Shown: positions 1 to 13,409, counted from the first letter of the stretch. The stretch: DNA of 64,000 bases from Heterostelium multicystogenum (GCA_003667245.1 RCNN01000076.1:1-64000); one strand, 5' to 3'. The notes: a model not told the origin generated them from the sequence alone. Translations and numbers: made by a program.

Positions 1-1405
1 TTAAACTTGTATTATTTATTCAGTGTATTTTATAAGATCACGATTTGACGAATGGATGTAATGATGCTAATTCTTCCTTTTTTGTAAGAACATTAACTTA
101 TTATTTGAAATCATCACTCCTTGGTATCCAACTGGTGGACAAAATCTATTTGAAATAACAATGTTGAGTGCAACATTCATAGTTGAATTGACAACTAATT
201 TATAAGTAAAGAAAATTAGATGGGATCATTCATGATGTTATAAGTTTAGAGATAACTTACAATCCACCATTACCATGGCAATGGTTTGCATTGAAATGTT
301 CTATTGGGTAACTAATCTGTATCATCTCCAGCAAACACACTATCAGTATATGAGAAACCAATAATAATTATTAATCGAACTACATCAACTTACATATTGA
401 AAATGGTTTGTAATGAGTATTAATATCAAACAAAAAATATAATTCTATTTTAAAATACATTATTTGCTTCCTTCTTTAAAGAATAACATTATGTAGAAGA
501 TATTTCACACCATTCCAATGAATATAATAATATATTTTAAAAATAACTATTTAAAATATGAATATTTCTAATATAATAGTAAAGTTAGTTTCAAATTTAT
601 TTTGGTATTGGCAATCCAATTATTTTTAAATTATTAAAATATAATATCATCCATCAAAAATGTATAAAACACAATTCTACTACCAATGAACTAACAATTA
701 ACAATTAACATAAAAAAAAAACCTATGATTATAATGATAAATCTAGATGTGAATTGTCTTTGTACAATATTACTAATTATTATTCAACATTTAAATGAAA
801 ACAAGAAAAATTTGACATCCAAAAAATACCACTCTTTGTTTAGTGAAATGTATCAATTAGACTTTTAAGATACCATTCTTGATCTTCTTTTTTTTTTAAC
901 AACTCATTTGGTATTGATTTCAAAACCTGCAACAAGACAATCTCGATTTTTAGAATATTTTGTAATTCTACAACATTTTTCGTTATGAACAAATATTTAG
1001 AATACAAGTTGTAGAGCTTAAGATTCAAATCTAAAACCAATAATGGTTCAAAAAAAATCTAAAATTAGAATATTTTTTACCAAAGGTCTATATTTATTTT
1101 TTTACACTTTCTATAACCTACATACAAAATAATAAACATCGGAGGTGGTAGTTTTTTGATTATAGATGACGAAAACAAGATCTTATTTAGTACCTCTTAA
1201 AATATCTTGATACTTAGTCTTTTTTGAAAGAATTGTAATTTTTTTACTATTATAAATAATGAGTTGATTCAAATAGATATATATCATTATTTTCTAAACA
1301 TTCTATTTCTTGATACATCATTTACTATTATCTTTCTACTCATTTAAATAGTATTTTCTTAACAAGGAGTATGGTTGATCATCGTTCTTATTTTAGACTC
1401 TAAAA
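1..1405. other. AT-rich stretch without a supportable gene
   Basis: Very A+T-rich DNA with no open frame that looks coding on either strand. A short GC-richer patch around 110-330 has weak resemblance to IPT/TIG or EGF coding sequence (a Pro/Gly-Gly rich phrase on the plus strand, a His-Gly-Asn-Gly-Gly phrase before a GTAAG on the minus strand). All frames are broken, so it may be a relic of a ComC-type gene like the one that follows. I do not claim a gene here. Confidence 0.6.
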
Positions 1406-4400
1406 ATGAAGAATAATATTTATTCATTACTATTACTATATTCAATTTGTATATGGTTCATGTGTACTTGCAGTACCTAGTTTACCAAATAATGAATGTA
1501 AGTTTAATTTATATTAAACTAAAATTTACTTTATATTTTTCCAACATTGATAAATAAATCCTATAACATTTTCATAACTAGTGAGTTCATTAAGATGGAT
1601 AATTCAACAAGTAAGTGTATATCCATTATAAAATTCAAGTTTGTTTTGAATTAATTATTTAAATAGTATCAAATGAATGTGAATATTAGTGGAACCATGT
1701 GAAGACATTTTAAAGGTCAAATCCAGATTAAAGCTTTTTTGTTTGTTCAGTGGTTGGAGATGTTCAAACAGTAGAGACAATGTAAGAGCAAGATTCTAAT
1801 AAAATGATCAATTACTAATTTAATAACTGTTAGTTCTATCCAAACTAAAATACTCTCGACAATGGAGAGCCAGAAAAAATCACTCAATTGGTTTTCCCAA
1901 ATCTTTTTCAGTATACGTTTCAAACCAAGATAGAATTAAAAAATGAAACATACAACATACTTGATCTTCTTGATAATCAAATCAATGTTAAACTTTCATC
2001 CATTAGATTTAACGATGCTAATCTTTCTATTCCAGTAAATTTTCCTTCTGAACTGAAAGCTTTAAACTTTATGTAAGCTACATAGGATATTTAAATTAAA
2101 CTACTACAACAATAACTAACAATATTATTCAAGGTCTATTAGTGATTGCAAAATATACAATAATATTACCACTTCTACTCTTCTGAACTCCTTTTGCTTA
2201 CTTTCCTTATATCCAACACACTATTTACCTCCAATAATAAACTTAAAATTGATTCTACTCAAAACCATGCTAATTTGGAGAATTTGTAAGTATATATTCA
2301 TTTTAAGGAATTTTTATTAACCATAATCATGAACTTTTTAAAAAGATATGTTATTATGTGAACAACATTGAAACCTATGGTCTAGTAACGATTAATGAAA
2401 ATTCATTCCCTAAACTAAGAACATTGTATGCAATCAATCAATTTCAATATTCCAATATTACTAATATTACTATACGATAAAAATCATATAGAGAATTGAA
2501 TCTAAACGAATTCTGTGATGTTATAGTTGATACCTATATATTAACCTTTTTGTAATTATAAATATTCTTTCTTTTCTTGAATATCAATTTATTTACATAG
2601 AAAATATATTTTAAAAAGAAAACTTGGCAATGCTAATCTTCAAATGAAAAACAATTTAAATTTAACTCAACTGTAAAAGAATTTTAATCATACCTGTACC
2701 ATAGAAGATTAAATATTAACTAATATGAATCAATTTACACTAAAATAGGAGTTTTAGATTCAGTAAATTCTTCGGTTACAGACTTTTCTAATTTTTTATC
2801 TTTACAAATAATGTATTTAAAATTGAAAAGAATAGTATTGTTTGATTTACTACATATTTAAACTTCAAATTTTATAGAAAGAATGGATAACTGTCTTTCA
2901 CCTTTATTAAAAGTTAGGGAAATTTTGCAACTGTAATAGATTATATATTGTTAAAGTTTTTTTAATTTTATACTAAAATTGTACTCAAAACTTCCAATTA
3001 GTTTAATAACAAATACATATGTACCTTTCATTCCCGATGAATCATGGTTCAAAAATGAATTTATTTTGTAAATTTAAATAATTAATCACAATTTTAAGAT
3101 ATTAACTATTATTTTTAATAGATCTTTTGCAATACTAGTAAGTAGTGGATTTTGGGGGAAGCTTTGTATTTATTGGAACCACTTTCAGTCGCCATATATG
3201 GAACCCAAAATCTTACTAGCCAGATTTACGACTCAATGTGCACACTCCCACACTCTTATTAAAAATGTCACTATGACATCTACCTATGTTCCTGATTGCT
3301 TCTGGTGTTATTGGGATGAAGTTGGATATAAACTCCCTGATGGCACTGCTTCTCCACCATCAAACTTTAAGTGTAGTAAGTTTATTAAATTCAACTCATG
3401 TCTGATCTTCTACTAAAATAATATATTGATTTATATAGATGTATCGATAAATACATATGGATATAATACCAATAAAGCTCAAATGAAATTATCATCAATG
3501 GAAATAATCTGGGCTATGGAAATGGTGCCTCTACTATGTTATTTAGAATGATAGCAAACAAAAGATTTATGTAATATTCTCCTACTACTCTTGAAATCAA
3601 TATTTTTGATATTAATAGTCTCCATATTTAAGGTTAATGGTGAGTCAACCATCAGGAAAAATGAATATTAGCTTTAGTGAATCTAGAGGTTTCACTTTTG
3701 AAATATTTTGGGGTCCACCATGTAAGTAGAACTGGAAAGCTTTATTAAATATTATTAATACTGATATTATTATAATTCTTAATAAGTAAATGTACAATAT
3801 ATTCATTCTGAGAATCTGAAAAATGGAGATTTACAATTTTACTCTATATGGTCTGTTCAACTTGTATGCTCCACTCCAAGTTGATGTCGGTGGATTTACA
3901 AAAAAGTGTCAAATTACTTCAAATACCACAACAATATTAACATGTATTCTCGCCAATACCACCACAAACCATACCTCTTTTGATTAATACTCAAGACTCT
4001 ATATCTAGTGTTTCACTCTATAGCACATTAGGTATGCAAATGAATAACCTACTACTAGTCATTTCAATTTGTTAACCATTTTGTATAAAATACTATAGAT
4101 TTTAAAATAACATATTTGTCTCCAGTTTCCACTGAAGAAACTGAGATCACTATTGTGGTAACTATGGTCCAAACCCTTTTAATGTATCTGCCATCATTTC
4201 CGATAGTATCATTTGTATAACTACTTCTTTAAATGCCACTCACCTAAAATGCAATGTTCCAAGTAGATTATTAGCAAATACCGTTTATTCTTTGAAGGTA
4301 TTTGCAAATGGATATAACGATTCAAGAGACATATTCATTTCTAAAGAAGACTGTGGATCTGAATGTAGTGGACATGGTTCATGTGTTTCTGGAACATGCG

Positions 4401-5269
4401 TTTGTAATACAGGATTTAGTGGCTTCTATTGTGAGTCAGAAACCATTCCAGTGGTAGTAGTTCCAAATCCAATAGCCCCCTCACCTACAATAATTGGACG
4501 TGATGGTTTGAACTTTACCTTCAACATTATTGCTATACAGGAGCTAAATCAAGAAGATCAGGTCGTAAAGGAAGTACTTACTAAAGAGTGGGATTTCGTT
4601 TCAGTCTGACACAAACGAAATTACTCGCGCTGTCTATAGACTGAAATTAATCAACCCAACAGACCAAGTAGTTGAATCCACTATTGAGCAATCAGCTTCG
4701 CAAAGAGTGGTGGAGTTTGCCGGACAGTCAATTACTTACCCAGCCTACAGCACAAAGCTTACACTGAATATAGAAAAATGGTCTTTCACAGACAGACTAA
4801 ACAAGATCAGAGTTCTCTTAGAATCAAAATCATCCTCTCATGTAGAGCCGTGCTCTACTAAGCAACCATTAAAATCGACTACAACAACAGTGATACAGGT
4901 ATCGACTTTATCAAAATATCAATTGGTGATGTTTCGTTGTATGGAAGATTCTTACCGTTTGCTGAAGCCGACTCACGTACTGTAGTCATTCGTAACGAAA
5001 TTGTAAACGCGACTGATGATAGTGTAATGATTGGAATGATTCTACCATACTGCACAAATTGTGTCATAGACCCTGACTTTTCAGTATTGGTAGAAAACAC
5101 AAATGAAATGCAAACCGGTGGATGTGAAGACTCCAAGTTTGCAGCATGGAAAATAGCAACCATCGTAGTTGTTTGTGGTGTAGCAGCCATTGCTGCTGTC
5201 ACTGCTGCTGCAATCACATACATAAGAAAACGTAGATATCGAAAGCAAAGTAAAAAATATTCAACATAA
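1406..5269 (+). CDS. ComC-like cell-surface glycoprotein (signal peptide, LRR-like, IPT/TIG, EGF, TM), frame-interrupted
   Basis: This looks like a ComC-type surface protein of social amoebae, a family linked to cell-cell communication. ATG 1406 opens a signal-peptide-like segment (charged Asn/Lys start, then Leu/Ile/Tyr run, Cys-rich end). From about 1600 to 3100 there are short Leu/Asn-rich exons resembling leucine-rich repeats, separated by small GTAAGT introns. Around 3780-4290, IPT/TIG-type sequence is readable after small frame corrections. An EGF module follows at about 4351-4436 (pattern CSGHGSCVSGTCVC, then GFSGFYC). The remaining ectodomain runs to about 5140. A single membrane span (about 5145-5220, Ala/Val-rich) and a short basic Arg/Lys tail end at the TAA at 5269. 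The reading frame changes several times, for example near 4605 and 4910. The C-terminal half is well conserved in character, so I read this as one damaged or mis-sequenced gene rather than several ORFs. A true pseudogene cannot be excluded, and the N-terminal exon structure is uncertain. Confidence 0.6.
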
Positions 5270-5752
5270 ACTAAGCAAATTAGATAAATCTTAAATAAAT
5301 CCAATAAGGCTATAGAAATATTTTTAAAGACAAAAGAAAATTGACTGTAGATTTCATTTTTGAGGTGATTCTACGACTACTATAATAAACTCTAATATAA
5401 CATTTATATAATTAAAATTAAAATATTATGCTCCAAAGAAAATCATTTTTATTTGGTTAGTTTTATATTTAACATATCAGAGTAGTCGTCTGTAGGCATG
5501 AGTTTCAAATTAAACATGAATTGAGTTATATCAATTGTCAGTTTCGATCACTCAAACCTACATCTAACTAGTATTATACTTCCACTGATTAACCAATAGA
5601 AAACAACCATACTGTCTTCACCTTATATCATGATTTTAAACTAAAATGAAGATCTGAAATTTCATTTTGTCAAGTCTTCTCGTTCGGTTTTTAATTTTGT
5701 TAGGAATTTTATTAAATGTATTTTGTCTGTCAATCTTAATATAGTAAGAAAG
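5270..5752. other. intergenic, AT-rich
   Basis: No gene is visible. This is the 3' region of the ComC-like gene and the promoter of the HEAT-repeat gene. Confidence 0.6.
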
Positions 5753-7645
5753 ATGATATTCAAAGAATTGATAGATGCAATAAATAATGACATAGCGATA
5801 CTATCTAAAGAAGGAGGTGTTAGTGCATTCCAAAAAAAAAAGGCTGTTGAAAGATTACAAAAGCTATTGGTAGACAACAAAGAGTTGTACACCTCAGATA
5901 CCGCATGTCAGTCTCAATTGATAGAGTGCGTCGCTTTTTGTCTACTTGCGATGATACATGATTCTCTTGAGAGATGCAGAACGCTGGCCATGGCTATGAT
6001 GAAAGACCTCAGCGAATCGATTGGTGCAGCTTTTTGCCAATCAATGCTGGCGAAGCAAATCGCTTTGAAACTACTGGATCAGCTCGCAAAAGAAGAGGTA
6101 GAAGAGGTGAGACTGGTAATTATCGAGCTCGTGGACTCTATGATTCAGGCATTGAACCCCGACAGTCTTTCAGCATATTGCGAGCAGTTTGTCAACATTT
6201 TCAAGCTCGCTCTCACCGATAGGAATCACCAACAGATCGAGTTGACAACAAAAACTATTATACACCAAACTGACAAGATTCCATCTAGAATGCTCACGTA
6301 CACCGGTCAGTTGATCCCGAGCCTAATTAAAAACCTTACTGATCGACATCAGAAGATAAGATCGCTTTCACTTCTTGCGCTTACAGAGTTTGTCTCAAAG
6401 TGTGGCTCTATCAAGGTGATCGACGCCATTGAGCAGCACCTCACATCACTTTCAACCGACCATTCACCAGCTGTGCGAAACACTCTAGCAATCTCACTAC
6501 AACAATGGATGTGTAGTGATGTCAGGTCTTCATTTAGACAACATAATCCACTGCTCCTAAACTGCCTACTCTCACTATGTGCATCGGATATACCAGCAAT
6601 CCTAGAAACCTCACACCAATCACTTTCTAAAATAGCAGACACTTGTATTAAACAACACCTCCAAGGTCAAGATCAACAACAAGTCAATATAGATTCATTA
6701 AAACTTAACATGGTATCAACCAAATACGATGGAAATAGATAGCAAGTCAAAGATGTATCTAAAAGAGAATGCCAAGAAGATAATGCGATACTATTATTCG
6801 AACTTTCACAACAACGAGTTGGACCCAAACTCTAGAGAAATCAAAGTTGGTATACTTTACCTAATGATTGTGTATCTAGGTGGAGATTCAATGCTACCTT
6901 TTATTGATGCGATTCTCCAAGTCCTTTCCGTTGAAGAGAACGATATGATACCAACTATTCAAGTAAAGGTAGTAGAAATATGCAAGTTGGTAGGTGCCCT
7001 AATGGATTCATCCGTAGTACTGCCACGTCTACTCTCGCTCGTGAAACAGAGATATCCAGCCCGACACACAAAGATACACTGTACAGTCTTCTCCAAGTAC
7101 TCAAGCACATCCTATCGACCTTGCCAACCATTAGCGAACTGGTACTCTACAACCTATTGCACACACAACTCGAATTGGTATATACAGAGCAGCCCAATCG
7201 TTGCCAACTCATTTCCTTAGAGATTCTGACGACTGTATCTAGCAGACTCTCCAAGGAAATTGAAAGCTATCAACCGAAATCACTGACTCTCATTGCCAGA
7301 CTTTTAGTTTTATTGGATGCAAGCTCATCCTCTCCAGCAATGCAACAAACATTTGATTTAATTACTGGAAATATCTCAAAAACAGTATATCAGAGCTTCA
7401 TTGATAACCATACAAATAATATTTTCCAAGACATTGCCAACAAAGATCCAAATCATATACTGCGATACCAATCATATTTTACAACAATCAAACACCTCCT
7501 CAATAGATCAAGGACCTTAAACTCAATACCCAAAACCACCATTGAAGCAATCATACAAATTTTCTCAAAAGTACCTGAATCTAATACCACTCATCCATCA
7601 GTAGCAAGCGTACTTGATCAATTAAAATCATTGTATAATCAATAA
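5753..7645 (+). CDS. HEAT-repeat protein, DNAAF5/HEATR2-like
   Basis: All-helical HEAT-repeat protein of about 630 residues. It resembles DNAAF5 (HEATR2), a cytoplasmic factor for assembling axonemal dynein arms in ciliated organisms. Matching features are repeats of the form LIPSLIKNLTDRHQKIRSLS, a central segment with DHSPAVRNTLAISLQQWM followed by HNPLLLNCLLSLCASDIP, and a later repeat with IQVKVVEICKLVGALM. I chose ATG 5753 because the frame upstream has only a TTG. The frame shifts near 6720-6730 and back near 7070, where AAAG-ATA would read correctly with one more base. No intron is evident. Other HEAT proteins are possible, but the order and spacing of the central repeats favour DNAAF5. 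Dictyostelids have no cilia, so the role here must be inferred. Confidence 0.65.
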
Positions 7646-8602
7646 AACAACTCCTTCAGATTATGTTAGATTTATTTAAATTTCTTTTTAATTCCTATAA
7701 TATAATTCTTATAATATGTATATATTTAGATACTAAACATTTTTAGTCTAATTTGTTATTTTATCTTTTCTTTAATAATATTAGGAAAGTGTGAGAACCA
7801 TGTGATTTGGGTCGCAATCTATATTGATAAGATGTCCCATGCCCATTCGTCTTTCTTTCATCTGTAATCTTGCATGCTCCAGTAATCTTTATGATCATAC
7901 AGGAATAAATCAGCAAAATTAGTTCCAACGGTTTTTTCAAGTCCAAAGATTCTTTTTTTTGAAAAACCTTTTTCAGATCAAATTTTATGGTTCTCAAAAA
8001 TTTATCAAAAAATTGATAAAATTTGAATTTATACATTGTTTTTAAGTGAAGGAATCATCAAGATTAAGCAATTAATTATTATTAGTATTAAATATTAACA
8101 ATAATTAGTTTAAAGTACGTACTATCTTTTGCATTCTCATTTTATCTTATTTGTTGAACTATGCTGTGATGATTGGCGAATCAAATGGTTATTTTATTGG
8201 GCCAAGGTTTATGAAGATGAATTAATAGTAACCTTTAATTTCTATTGGAATCAATTTTAGAGAGATGGATATCAAATATGTCAACTTAAATTGAAAGTCG
8301 ACTCACTGCAAAATACTATTCAATGTTTATAACTCATTGATGTATTGTTTTATGTTTTGTAATTGAATTTAAATAAATATTATTTAATTTAATAAAATTA
8401 GACAATAAATATATCAAATCATTTGAAGATAATTCGAATACTAGCTGTTAATATCCTTATAATAGTTTTGGGCAATCCTTGAGTTTGCATTTTTATTTGA
8501 TTGATGGTCTTTGAAAACATGTTAACACAATCTATTTGAACAAAACTGACATTTTTACATATATCTATTATTTTGTAGATTGTTAATATACAAGAGAATA
8601 CA
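7646..8602. other. intergenic with a GC-richer, unassigned patch
   Basis: Positions about 7780-7960 and 8150-8340 are less AT-rich than their surroundings. A 91-codon minus-strand frame (8036-7761) and a plus-strand phrase with Trp/Tyr-rich content (about 8170-8260) are open, but neither looks like a known family and both are interrupted. These may be decayed coding fragments. The rest is AT-rich promoter DNA of the next gene. Confidence 0.35.
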
Positions 8603-9778
8603 ATGGGAACAACAAAGAATGATCTACGAGCTATGATGAATAAAGCTAAAGCCAGTGCTACATTGACTGAAAAGAAACATCTAAATACCCAATCCAAACA
8701 AATAGACTCGCCTTTTGCAAAGTATGTATGTTGAGGTAATACTTTCGGGTGTAAATGATAAACTAATTTGAATATAGATATAACTCAGCTGGCAAACTAT
8801 CATGTGTCATTTGTAACCTTAATGTACATAGTGAGTCGATGTGGACTGCACATTGCAATTCAAAAAAGCATAAAGAGTCATTAGAACAGTTCAATAAACA
8901 ACAACAGCAACAAAGACAACAACCACCATCAAATCCTAAAAGACAGATAGAATCAACTAGTAATAGTAGTAGCAGTAGTAATGAACATAAAAAAGCAAAG
9001 ACTGATGTAAATAGTAGGAGTAGTAAGAATGAAGACGATGATGTCAAACCAAAAGGATTACCAAGTAACTTCTTTAGTTCCTATACATCCGATGATGAAG
9101 ATGAAAAAGAAGACAGTAAAGAAGCAAGTGCTGATCAACCGAATGAAGATGTAGATCAAGTAAAATCCAATAGTGTAATACCTTCGGGATTCTTTGATAA
9201 CCCAGAACAACAAGTACAAGCAGAAAAAGAGATTGAAGAGATAGAAAAGAAGAATCATTAAAGTATGAAAAATTAAAAATGAATGCACTATAATCATAAT
9301 AATATTAATATAATTGAATGATTCATTACTATTTTAGTGATGGCTTAAAAGAATTTGAAGATGCAATTAAGACTGCAGAGTTAAACAATGCCGCTGGAGT
9401 TCAAAATCAATCGACTATAGCCAATAGCGAACTGCCGACAGATCTGGACCAAGCTGACGACGAAGACGACGGTACCAGCGAAGATAAACTACTGAGTCAA
9501 GTGGAAACAATTGAAAAGAAGTAAGTAACTTGATTACAGAGCTGATTTGTACAAATCCTGCAAATGATGGACTAACTGATAATCAAACCAACAGCGAGGT
9601 ATCATCAAAGATAGACCAATTAAAAAGTTTAAAGAATAAGGTTTTAACACTGAGAAATACTGTGCTCAGCCACAACAACAAAGAAGACAACACCAGTGCT
9701 GAGTACGACGAAGCAGAGGACGAAGACGACGATGTTTTAGACATGGATCAACTATTCAAGTGGGGATCCAAAAAGTAG
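8603..9778 (+). CDS. ZNF830 (CCDC16)-like C2H2 zinc-finger protein
   Basis: Homologue of ZNF830/CCDC16, a nuclear zinc-finger protein associated with spliceosomal complexes and cell-cycle control. Exon 1 (8603-8721) encodes the conserved start (MGTTKNDLRALMNKAK). Exon 2 (8778 to about 9262) carries the single C2H2 finger (C-x2-C ... H-x5-H in KLSCVICNLNVHSESMWTAH then SKKH), a Gln-rich run and acidic stretches with a repeated GLPSNFF/VIPSGFF motif. Exon 3 is 9338-9520. Exon 4 (9595-9778) ends in an acidic segment and LFKWGSKK, like the C terminus of the family. The end of exon 2 fits the next exon only if the A4 run near 9244-9247 is one A longer, which is consistent with the indel pattern in the whole window. 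Introns are 56, 75 and 74 nt. Confidence 0.75.
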
Positions 9779-10484
9779 CAATCCAATCAAAATAAAATTA
9801 CCTTTGGGTCGCATTATTATGTTTGGTTTGGGCGCCTGTGCATTTTGTGCGTCGAACTTTTAGACCAAAAAAACAAAAAAAAATCAGTAAAACTAAATGT
9901 TTGTACCAAAATAGTCTTTCTATGAGAACCCCTGCATATGAAGTACCCACCATTTCCCCAGTGACTCATTCGCTTCTACCATTTTCATTGCCACCACACC
10001 TCTTTTTATTTGTATGTGTGTTTGTTTCGTTTTTTTCAGCAAAGAAAGTAAAATAGTTTGTTAGTTTATCACAAAGAGTGTTTGGGTTATTTATTTATTT
10101 ATTTATTTCGGTTGTTTGTTGTTCACACTTGTTTACTATTCATTCATTCATTGGTTTAGCTCTAATTTGCAGACACACCAATACACATACTAGTCTAGTG
10201 AAGAAGTAACATTAGAAACGACACAGCAGCAGCTACTTTGTCTCAAACTTCACCCTCAACAACAAAGTAAATAACTTTATATATTTTTAAAGTTATAACT
10301 TAATATATCTTTACCAAATGTTTTATCTACCATTTGTATTGGGTAACAGTATTTATGGAATTGATTGTTGTAGTTGTTGATTGTTAATTATCGCATAGTT
10401 AGTCATATAACAGTAAATAAGATAATAATAGATTGATCAATCAAAAAGAATAGTAGTAATAATAATAATATAAGAACAATAATA
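9779..10484. other. intergenic, low complexity
   Basis: No gene is visible. It contains short tetranucleotide runs, (TTAT)n at about 10088-10108 and (CATT)n at about 10139-10153, plus a 77-codon open frame at 9823-10056 that lacks coding character. It probably holds the 3' UTR of the ZNF830-like gene and the promoter and 5' UTR of the SLC19-like gene. Confidence 0.55.
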
Positions 10485-12229
10485 ATGATGAAGAATAACA
10501 ACAGCTATAATAAACACTCTCCAATGGTCAAAAACAATGACTATGATGACAATGCTGATAACTATAGTTATCGTGCTATCAATGATACTGGAGAATCAAT
10601 TCCAATTGGAATTGAAGATAATGATGACTATGAAAGAGAGGAGTCATTGCAAATCGATAATGTCGCCGACGACAACAGCAATGACAACAGTACTGCAGCC
10701 AAGGAATCTGGTTGGATGAGCAAGCTTAAAGAACTTAAACCATTCATTTTGTATTGCTGCTTTTCGTTCCTATTCTCATTTGACCCAAGTGAACCATATT
10801 TAGTTGAATACATGACCAATGTTTTGGATGTACCACCCAGAGTAGTTTACAACGAAATATTCCCATACTGGACATATGCTTACTTCTTCTTTCTCTTCAT
10901 ATTTGGATTCCTGGGTGAAGTCATAGGTTATAAAGTATGAAACGGCAACTCAAGATAACTTTGATTCTCATAGCTAACCATTATATTTAGAGTGTAATTA
11001 TCATAGGAATGATAGCAAAGGGAGCAACTACTGCAATACTTTTATCGACCAATAACATTGGATGGTTGATATTCGAGCAGTTGACAGATGGAATGTCATT
11101 TGCCGCATACATTGTATTTTTTGGCATTCATTTATTTTAGCTTGGATCCTGACGAGTATCAAAAGATGGCGTGCAGAGTCAATGTTGGATATCTAGTTGG
11201 TATAGTGTCATCTGGACTTCTCGGGCAATTGCTTGTTAACCGAGTATCACTTGTGACACTTTTATGTATGGCACTGGGAACCAACATTGCAGCACTGCTT
11301 GTCGCCTTTGTATTCCACAATCACAAAGCATCGACTCGTTTCGCACTCAAAGCATTCATTCATGACTTTGGAAATGCCTATCGCGATACCGACATCATCC
11401 GATGGTATATATGGAGTGGTGTTGCCATTTCAATTCACCAAATCGTACTAACCTGTAAGATTGCTTTTCAATATGCCCATCAATCATAAGTAACTAACCA
11501 AACATGAAAACTGAAATTCAGATTGGCAATCATTATTCCTGGCAACAAACAATGAACAGCAATGGAACGGATACATCTCTTCAAGTGCATACTTTTTTGC
11601 TTCATTTGTAGCAACTATACCTGCAAGACTAGGCAACAGAATTGTATGTATTGATTCGATATATATTCAAAGACACTCACCTGACCTTAACCTATCCATA
11701 CGAATTTAGAATACTATTAAGAACTATATATTGATCGGATTTGGATTGTTAGGTGGATGCTTATTGATTATAATGGGATTGGGTGCCAACATTTATCTAA
11801 GCACAATAAGCTTCGTCGTATACAACTGCTGCTTTGAATTCATGTCACCAATTGTCAATGTTCAAATTGCCAAGAAGTAAGTTAAACAATCAAGTTTGAT
11901 TGGCCAAAATAATTCTAATAGTTTGTTCAACTCTGTCTAGACTGACATCACGTGTGGGATTACTTTTCTCTTTTAACATCATGATTGCACTTGCTGTACA
12001 AGTGTTGATACAGCTATCTGTTAGTAACAAGATGTTCAATCTCGAAATAACACACCAATTCCTTTACTTTGGTGGTTGTCTGTTGCTCCTGTCAGCTGGA
12101 TTTTCATTGCTATTCCTCATACTCTATCTATCCAAAACTTACAAAGAGCACAAGGAATTGGATGCCTTTAGACAACACCTTCTCGACCACAACTCAAATA
12201 ACAACAATAACACTGCCAATATCCAATAA
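10485..12229 (+). CDS. SLC19-family (reduced folate / thiamine carrier) transporter
   Basis: Polytopic plasma-membrane carrier of the SLC19 family, which moves thiamine or reduced folates. After an Asn/Asp-rich cytosolic N terminus of about 75 residues, the first span carries the family hallmark (FSFDPSEPYLVEYMTNVL, then NEIFPYWTYAYFF). Later hallmarks are DPDEYQKMACRVNVGYLVG and a QQWNGYISS segment after the central loop. Exons: 10485-10934, 10991-11454, 11522-11643, 11710-11876 and about 11922-12229. The frame is broken by a T6 run at 11117-11122 that should be T5. A second discontinuity lies at the start of the last exon. The C terminus is an Asn-rich cytosolic tail. Substrate cannot be assigned from sequence. 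Confidence 0.75.
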
Positions 12230-12602
12230 TAATTATAAAATGACAATACAATTAATTTAACACTCTACCAATCCAATTACAATGCATAATAGCATCATGT
12301 AATAGAGAATGGAAGTATGTGTTAAATAAAGATTCAAAATAATAAACTAATTAAAAAATAAAAGGAAAGATAGATAGTTGTGATACTGATAATTAATTTA
12401 ATATCAAAAATGGAGGTGCCCGTTTTTAAAAAACTAATTAAACACACAGTAACGATACTAAATGAAATTTAATTTTAAAAAATAAAAATTTCAATCCCAA
12501 GCACCACCTTGCGTCTCTCGCAGTGTGTGGCGTAGCTGTGGTAAACCGAGCCATAGTCGTATCAAGACTAGTTAATCTCACTATTAGGTACATCACATAG
12601 AA
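12230..12602. other. intergenic and eL18 promoter / 5' leader
   Basis: AT-rich DNA up to about 12490. It is followed by a GC-richer leader of about 110 nt just upstream of the eL18 start, as expected for the transcribed 5' end of a highly expressed gene. No separate gene is visible. Confidence 0.5.
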
Positions 12603-13409
12603 ATGGTATGAGAGAATCCATCATAGATTATTATAGTATATCTACATTATCCATATCACATTAGACATACAGGACATTAGAAGACTTTGATTAGGATATT
12701 GATGAGATGATAGAGAAAGCGACTAAACGAAATAGTCTAACCTAACGACTGATGTCAATGTGTGGGAGAATCAGAGTTGATATTAACATGAGTTGATCAT
12801 TTATAGGCAGTTGATAGATCACACAGATTCGCCCGTAAGACCGGTAGAAAGACCCTCGTCAGCAAGAACCCATACCTTTCTCTTTTGGTCAAGGTAAGAT
12901 TACTCTTAGTACAGCAGAAAGAACACAGATTAACAGGTTGCAACTAGTTATACAAATTCCTTGCCCGTAGAACTGGTTCAAAGTTCAACAAGATCGTTTT
13001 GAGAAGACTCATCCAAACCAGATCAAACAAGATTGCTGTCTCTATCTCCAGAATCGCTAACGCCATGAAGGACAGAAAGGCTGGTAAGATTGCTGTTGTT
13101 GTTGGTTCAGTTGTCAACGACGAGAGACTTTTGGATGTCCCAGCTTTGACTGTCGTCGCTCTTAAGTTCTCAGAGTCTGTTCGTGCCCGTATTGTTAAGG
13201 CTGGTGGTAAGGCTTTGACTTTCGATCAATTCGCCCTCATCAGACCACGTGGTAACAACACTTTCCTTCTCAAGGGTGTTGTCAAGGCTAGAACTGTCTA
13301 CAAACACTTCGGTCGTGCTCCAGGTCTCCCAGGATCAACCGCCCGTCCATACGTTCGTTCCGCCGGTAACAAGTTCGAGCGTGCACGTACCTTCGCCAAT
13401 ACCAAATAA
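12603..13409 (+). CDS. rpl18: 60S ribosomal protein eL18
   Basis: Large-subunit ribosomal protein eL18. Exon 1 is only the ATG (12603-12605). Exon 2 is 12807-12893 and begins AVDRSHRFARKTGRKTLVSK. Exon 3 is 12948-13409. The spliced product is about 183 residues, the usual family length, with the conserved KFNKIVLRRLIQTRSNK and the basic C-terminal FGRAPGLPGS. Codon use is strongly biased to CGT, AAG, GTC and CCA, as in highly expressed dictyostelid genes. The frame is intact, making this one of few long genes here without an indel. Intron 1 is 201 nt and intron 2 is 54 nt. Confidence 0.95.

Noticed and set aside
1406..5269. Calling the ComC-like gene a pseudogene because of its frame breaks
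   Set aside because: The same kind of one-base break is present in calmodulin, eL19 and UBA1, so breaks alone are not evidence of decay here.
4879..5304. 141-codon minus-strand ORF
   Set aside because: Shadow of the ComC-like membrane-proximal region and its transmembrane segment.
12606..12806. Possible C/D snoRNA inside eL18 intron 1 (TTGATGA ... CTGA)
   Set aside because: The C box lacks the purine start, no terminal stem closes around the boxes, and no guide match could be checked.
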